NCBI GenBank assembly: GCA_949502235.1
Contig: CATBDC010000010.1
Coordinates: 1 to 64,000 of the forward strand
Reading direction: 5' to 3'
Source of the DNA: an uncultured Lachnospiraceae bacterium
Lineage (GTDB): Bacteria > Bacillota > Clostridia > Lachnospirales > Lachnospiraceae
Length of the DNA stretch: 64,000 nucleotides
The position numbers and the translations under genes are program-made. The number at the start of each line of letters is the position of its first letter. Within the stretch, counting starts at the first letter, position 1. Shown one piece after another: positions 62,146 to 64,000 of this stretch. The notes under the pieces were generated by a model that saw only the letters and a program-made list of their open reading frames with translations, did no database searches and was not told where the DNA came from.

Positions 62146-63606
62146 TTATATGCTTAATAATTCAATACCTTTTTTAATTCTTTTTATGGATTCTTCTTTT
62201 CCAAGAATCTCCATAATCTCCGTAGCGCCTCCCGGCGTGTTCTGCTTACCTGACACTGCTGTCCTTACAGGCCACATCACATAGCCCGTCTTATACCCCT
62301 TTTCATCCACATATGCCTTAAGCAGGCTAAAAAGCGCGTCATTACTGAAATCCTCCTGTGCTTCAAGGAGCGGACACACACTTTTAAGTACCTCCAGGGA
62401 TTTCTCCTCATTTGTCTTCATTTTCTTATGGCAGTACATTGCCGTATCATATTCCGGAAGCTCCTCAAAAAAGTCGATCTGCTCCCTAATGTCTGGAAAC
62501 ACCTCTATCCTTGTCTTTACAAGAGCCGCGATCTTCTTTAAATCATAGTCCTTTGTCACCACTTCTTTTATATAGGGTGCAGCCAGCTCATAGAATTTAT
62601 CAAAATCCATGGCTTTTAAGTATTCCCCGTTCATCCATTTTAATTTTACAATATCAAATACTGCCGGAGATTTACTCATATGGCGGTAATCAAATTCCCG
62701 GACAAGCTCCCCTAAAGAAAAAATCTCCTGGTTTCCCGCCGGACACCATCCAAGAAGAGCCACATAGTTTACAACTGCCTCTGTCACAAAGCCCTGCTGT
62801 ATCAGATCCTCATAGGAGGAATGTCCGCACCGTTTGCTGAGTTTTTTATGATTTTCATCTGTAATAAGCGGACAGTGCACATATGTGGGAACCTCCCAGC
62901 CGAACGCCTCGTAAATCTTATTATATTTGGGCGCGGAAGAGAGGTATTCATTTCCCCGGACTACATGGGTGATTCCCATAAGGTGGTCGTCAATTACATT
63001 TGCAAAGTTATAGGTAGGATAGCCGTCAGATTTAATAAGAATCAAATCCTCCAGCTCCTCATTTGGAACCGTAATATCTCCGTAGATGTCATCTTTAAAG
63101 GTTGTAGTTCCTTCCTGCGGCATATTAAACCTGATCACATAGGGTTTCCCTTCTGCCAGGTTCTTTTCTACCTCTTCTTTACTTAGTCCCAGGCAGTGCT
63201 TGTCATAAACGACAATCTCCGTGCCGTTTTCAGCAGATACGCTGCTCTTTAAGGATGCGAGCCTTTCTTTATCGCAGAAGCAGTAATATGCGTCCCCCTG
63301 TTTGATGAGCTGCTTTGCATATTTTAAATAAAGACCGGAGGCATTTCTCTCACTCTGCACATAAGGACCCACGCCTCCGTCCTTGTCCGGACCCTCATCA
63401 TGGATAAGCCCTGTCTCCTCCAGGGTATGATAAATGATCTCAAGAGCCCCTTCAACAAAGCGCTCCTGGTCCGTATCTTCAATTCTAAGCATAAAATCGC
63501 CGCCCTCATGCTTTGCAATCAGATATGCATAGAGAGCCGTCCTTAAATTCCCCACATGCATCCTGCCGGTGGGGCTTGGGGCAAATCTCGTTCTTACCTT
63601 ACTCAT
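62146..63606 (-). CDS. gltX: Glutamyl-tRNA synthetase
   Basis: GltX charges tRNA-Glu (and often tRNA-Gln in Firmicutes, then amidated). The 486-residue protein has the HIGH-like motif at [13 protein letters not shown] (with HVGN) and the KMSKS-like motif HKKLSKR, both normal for the bacterial group. Length is usual. It is upstream of the helicase on the same strand and follows a partial exporter gene after 40 bases. Confidence 0.97.
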   Translation of the reverse strand: MSKVRTRFAPSPTGRMHVGNLRTALYAYLIAKHEGGDFMLRIEDTDQERFVEGALEIIYHTLEETGLIHDEGPDKDGGVGPYVQSERNASGLYLKYAKQLIKQGDAYYCFCDKERLASLKSSVSAENGTEIVVYDKHCLGLSKEEVEKNLAEGKPYVIRFNMPQEGTTTFKDDIYGDITVPNEELEDLILIKSDGYPTYNFANVIDDHLMGITHVVRGNEYLSSAPKYNKIYEAFGWEVPTYVHCPLITDENHKKLSKRCGHSSYEDLIQQGFVTEAVVNYVALLGWCPAGNQEIFSLGELVREFDYRHMSKSPAVFDIVKLKWMNGEYLKAMDFDKFYELAAPYIKEVVTKDYDLKKIAALVKTRIEVFPDIREQIDFFEELPEYDTAMYCHKKMKTNEEKSLEVLKSVCPLLEAQEDFSNDALFSLLKAYVDEKGYKTGYVMWPVRTAVSGKQNTPGGATEIMEILGKEESIKRIKKGIELLSI

Positions 63607-63645
63607 AGTTTTCTCCTTCTCCTTCTTCTCGTATTTGCCATTATA

Positions 63646-64000
63646 TCATATCTTATTCCTGTCCTTCAACCTTTTCTGTCTTTTCCTTCCCCTCCAGTAA
63701 TGTACCTGGAAAACCTCCCTGGGTATAGACACCACGACCGCAATTCCCACAACAATCCCAAAGGCCGTCTTCACGGCGCCGATTCCCCTCTCGGCTGCAA
63801 GGGAAAGCTGGTTCGTCACAAGATAATATGCTGTATAATAAATCCCGGCTCCCGGCACAATGGGAAGTATGGCTGCCAGCAGAAAGATGGTAATAGGGCA
63901 TTTCATGCGCACAGTCAGCATCCTCGACAAAAACACTGCCGCCAGCACGGCCAGAAACGAGGCTACTGCAGGCGATGCCGCGCCGGATGCCAGAAGATAC
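63646..64000 (-). CDS. Threonine/serine exporter-like (ThrE_2) protein, partial at window edge
   Basis: The reading frame runs off the right edge. The visible 117 codons end a protein with about four membrane helices (YLLASGAASPAVASFLA, MKCPITIFLLAAILPIVPGA, TAFGIVVGIAVVVSIP). The pattern IVPGAGIYYTAYYL is typical of the ThrE_2/DUF3815 half of the threonine/serine exporters, which in Firmicutes are often split into two genes. The other half, ThrE_1, would lie outside the window. The stop codon at 63646 is intact. Confidence 0.8.
   Translation of the reverse strand, partial: YLLASGAASPAVASFLAVLAAVFLSRMLTVRMKCPITIFLLAAILPIVPGAGIYYTAYYLVTNQLSLAAERGIGAVKTAFGIVVGIAVVVSIPREVFQVHYWRGRKRQKRLKDRNKI

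Overview
The window is a chromosomal segment of a low-to-mid-GC Firmicute, almost certainly a gut Lachnospiraceae-type Clostridium (relatives of Dorea, Blautia or Clostridium scindens). The evidence is the gene set (GGGtGRT/NifU-like pair, DUF1292, CmpB-like permease, polyphosphate:AMP phosphotransferase, RqcH, DUF815 ATPase), a class A RNase P RNA, strong AGGAGG-type ribosome sites and dense minus-strand operons. Most of it is conserved housekeeping sequence. No rRNA operon, CRISPR array, intact insertion sequence or prophage was seen.

Layout. 1-377: gene-free edge with fragments like those of integrative elements. 0.4-2.1 kb: GGGtGRT protein and NifU-like scaffold. 2.4-8.8 kb: operon yicC-gmk-rpoZ-rimO-pgsA-cinA plus an acetyltransferase fused through a membrane helix to an extracytoplasmic domain. 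9-10.7 kb: divergent rqcH. 10.8-13.9 kb: unknown protein, DUF815 AAA+ ATPase, pheA. 14-15.9 kb: small membrane protein and pyrBI. 16-18.5 kb: rnpB between two palindromic repeats, rnhA-moaB, aroD. 18.7-30.7 kb: minus-strand envelope block of NlpC/P60 hydrolase, LytTR regulator with GHKL kinase, thioredoxin-like and trigger-factor-like proteins, heterodimeric ABC exporter, a lipoprotein and a 903-residue anchored protein. The last two share an unrecognised domain present five times in all. 30.9-35.2 kb: M16C peptidase and cysteine desulfidase. 35.3-36.7 kb: decayed AAA-ATPase-like gene. 36.8-40.2 kb: yajC, tgt, L,D-transpeptidase. 40.4-41.5 kb: aroC. 41.6-50.9 kb: operon pap-dgt-dnaG-rpoD-trmK-nif3-uridine kinase-like-fic. 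51-55.4 kb: decayed accessory strip with a truncated radical SAM gene, an intact RelE/Phd pair, a PIN-domain remnant and a HicAB locus whose toxin is internally deleted. 55.7-64 kb: tRNA-Leu, DUF5662, TraX, a GH13-like protein without its catalytic residues, a sugar-binding lipoprotein, DUF1292, a UvrD-type helicase, gltX and a partial threonine/serine-exporter-like gene.

Themes. The operons join nucleotide supply, replication and transcription (gmk-rpoZ; dgt-dnaG-rpoD) and parts of aromatic and pyrimidine synthesis. The best candidate for something undescribed is the 18.7-30.7 kb envelope block with its repeated extracellular domain. Other points of interest are apparent pseudoenzymes (GH13-like, Fic without its histidine), the acetyltransferase-membrane-sensor fusion, the toxin-deleted HicAB locus, and two families of palindromic intergenic repeats. 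All functions are read from sequence patterns recognised by eye; no database search was run.
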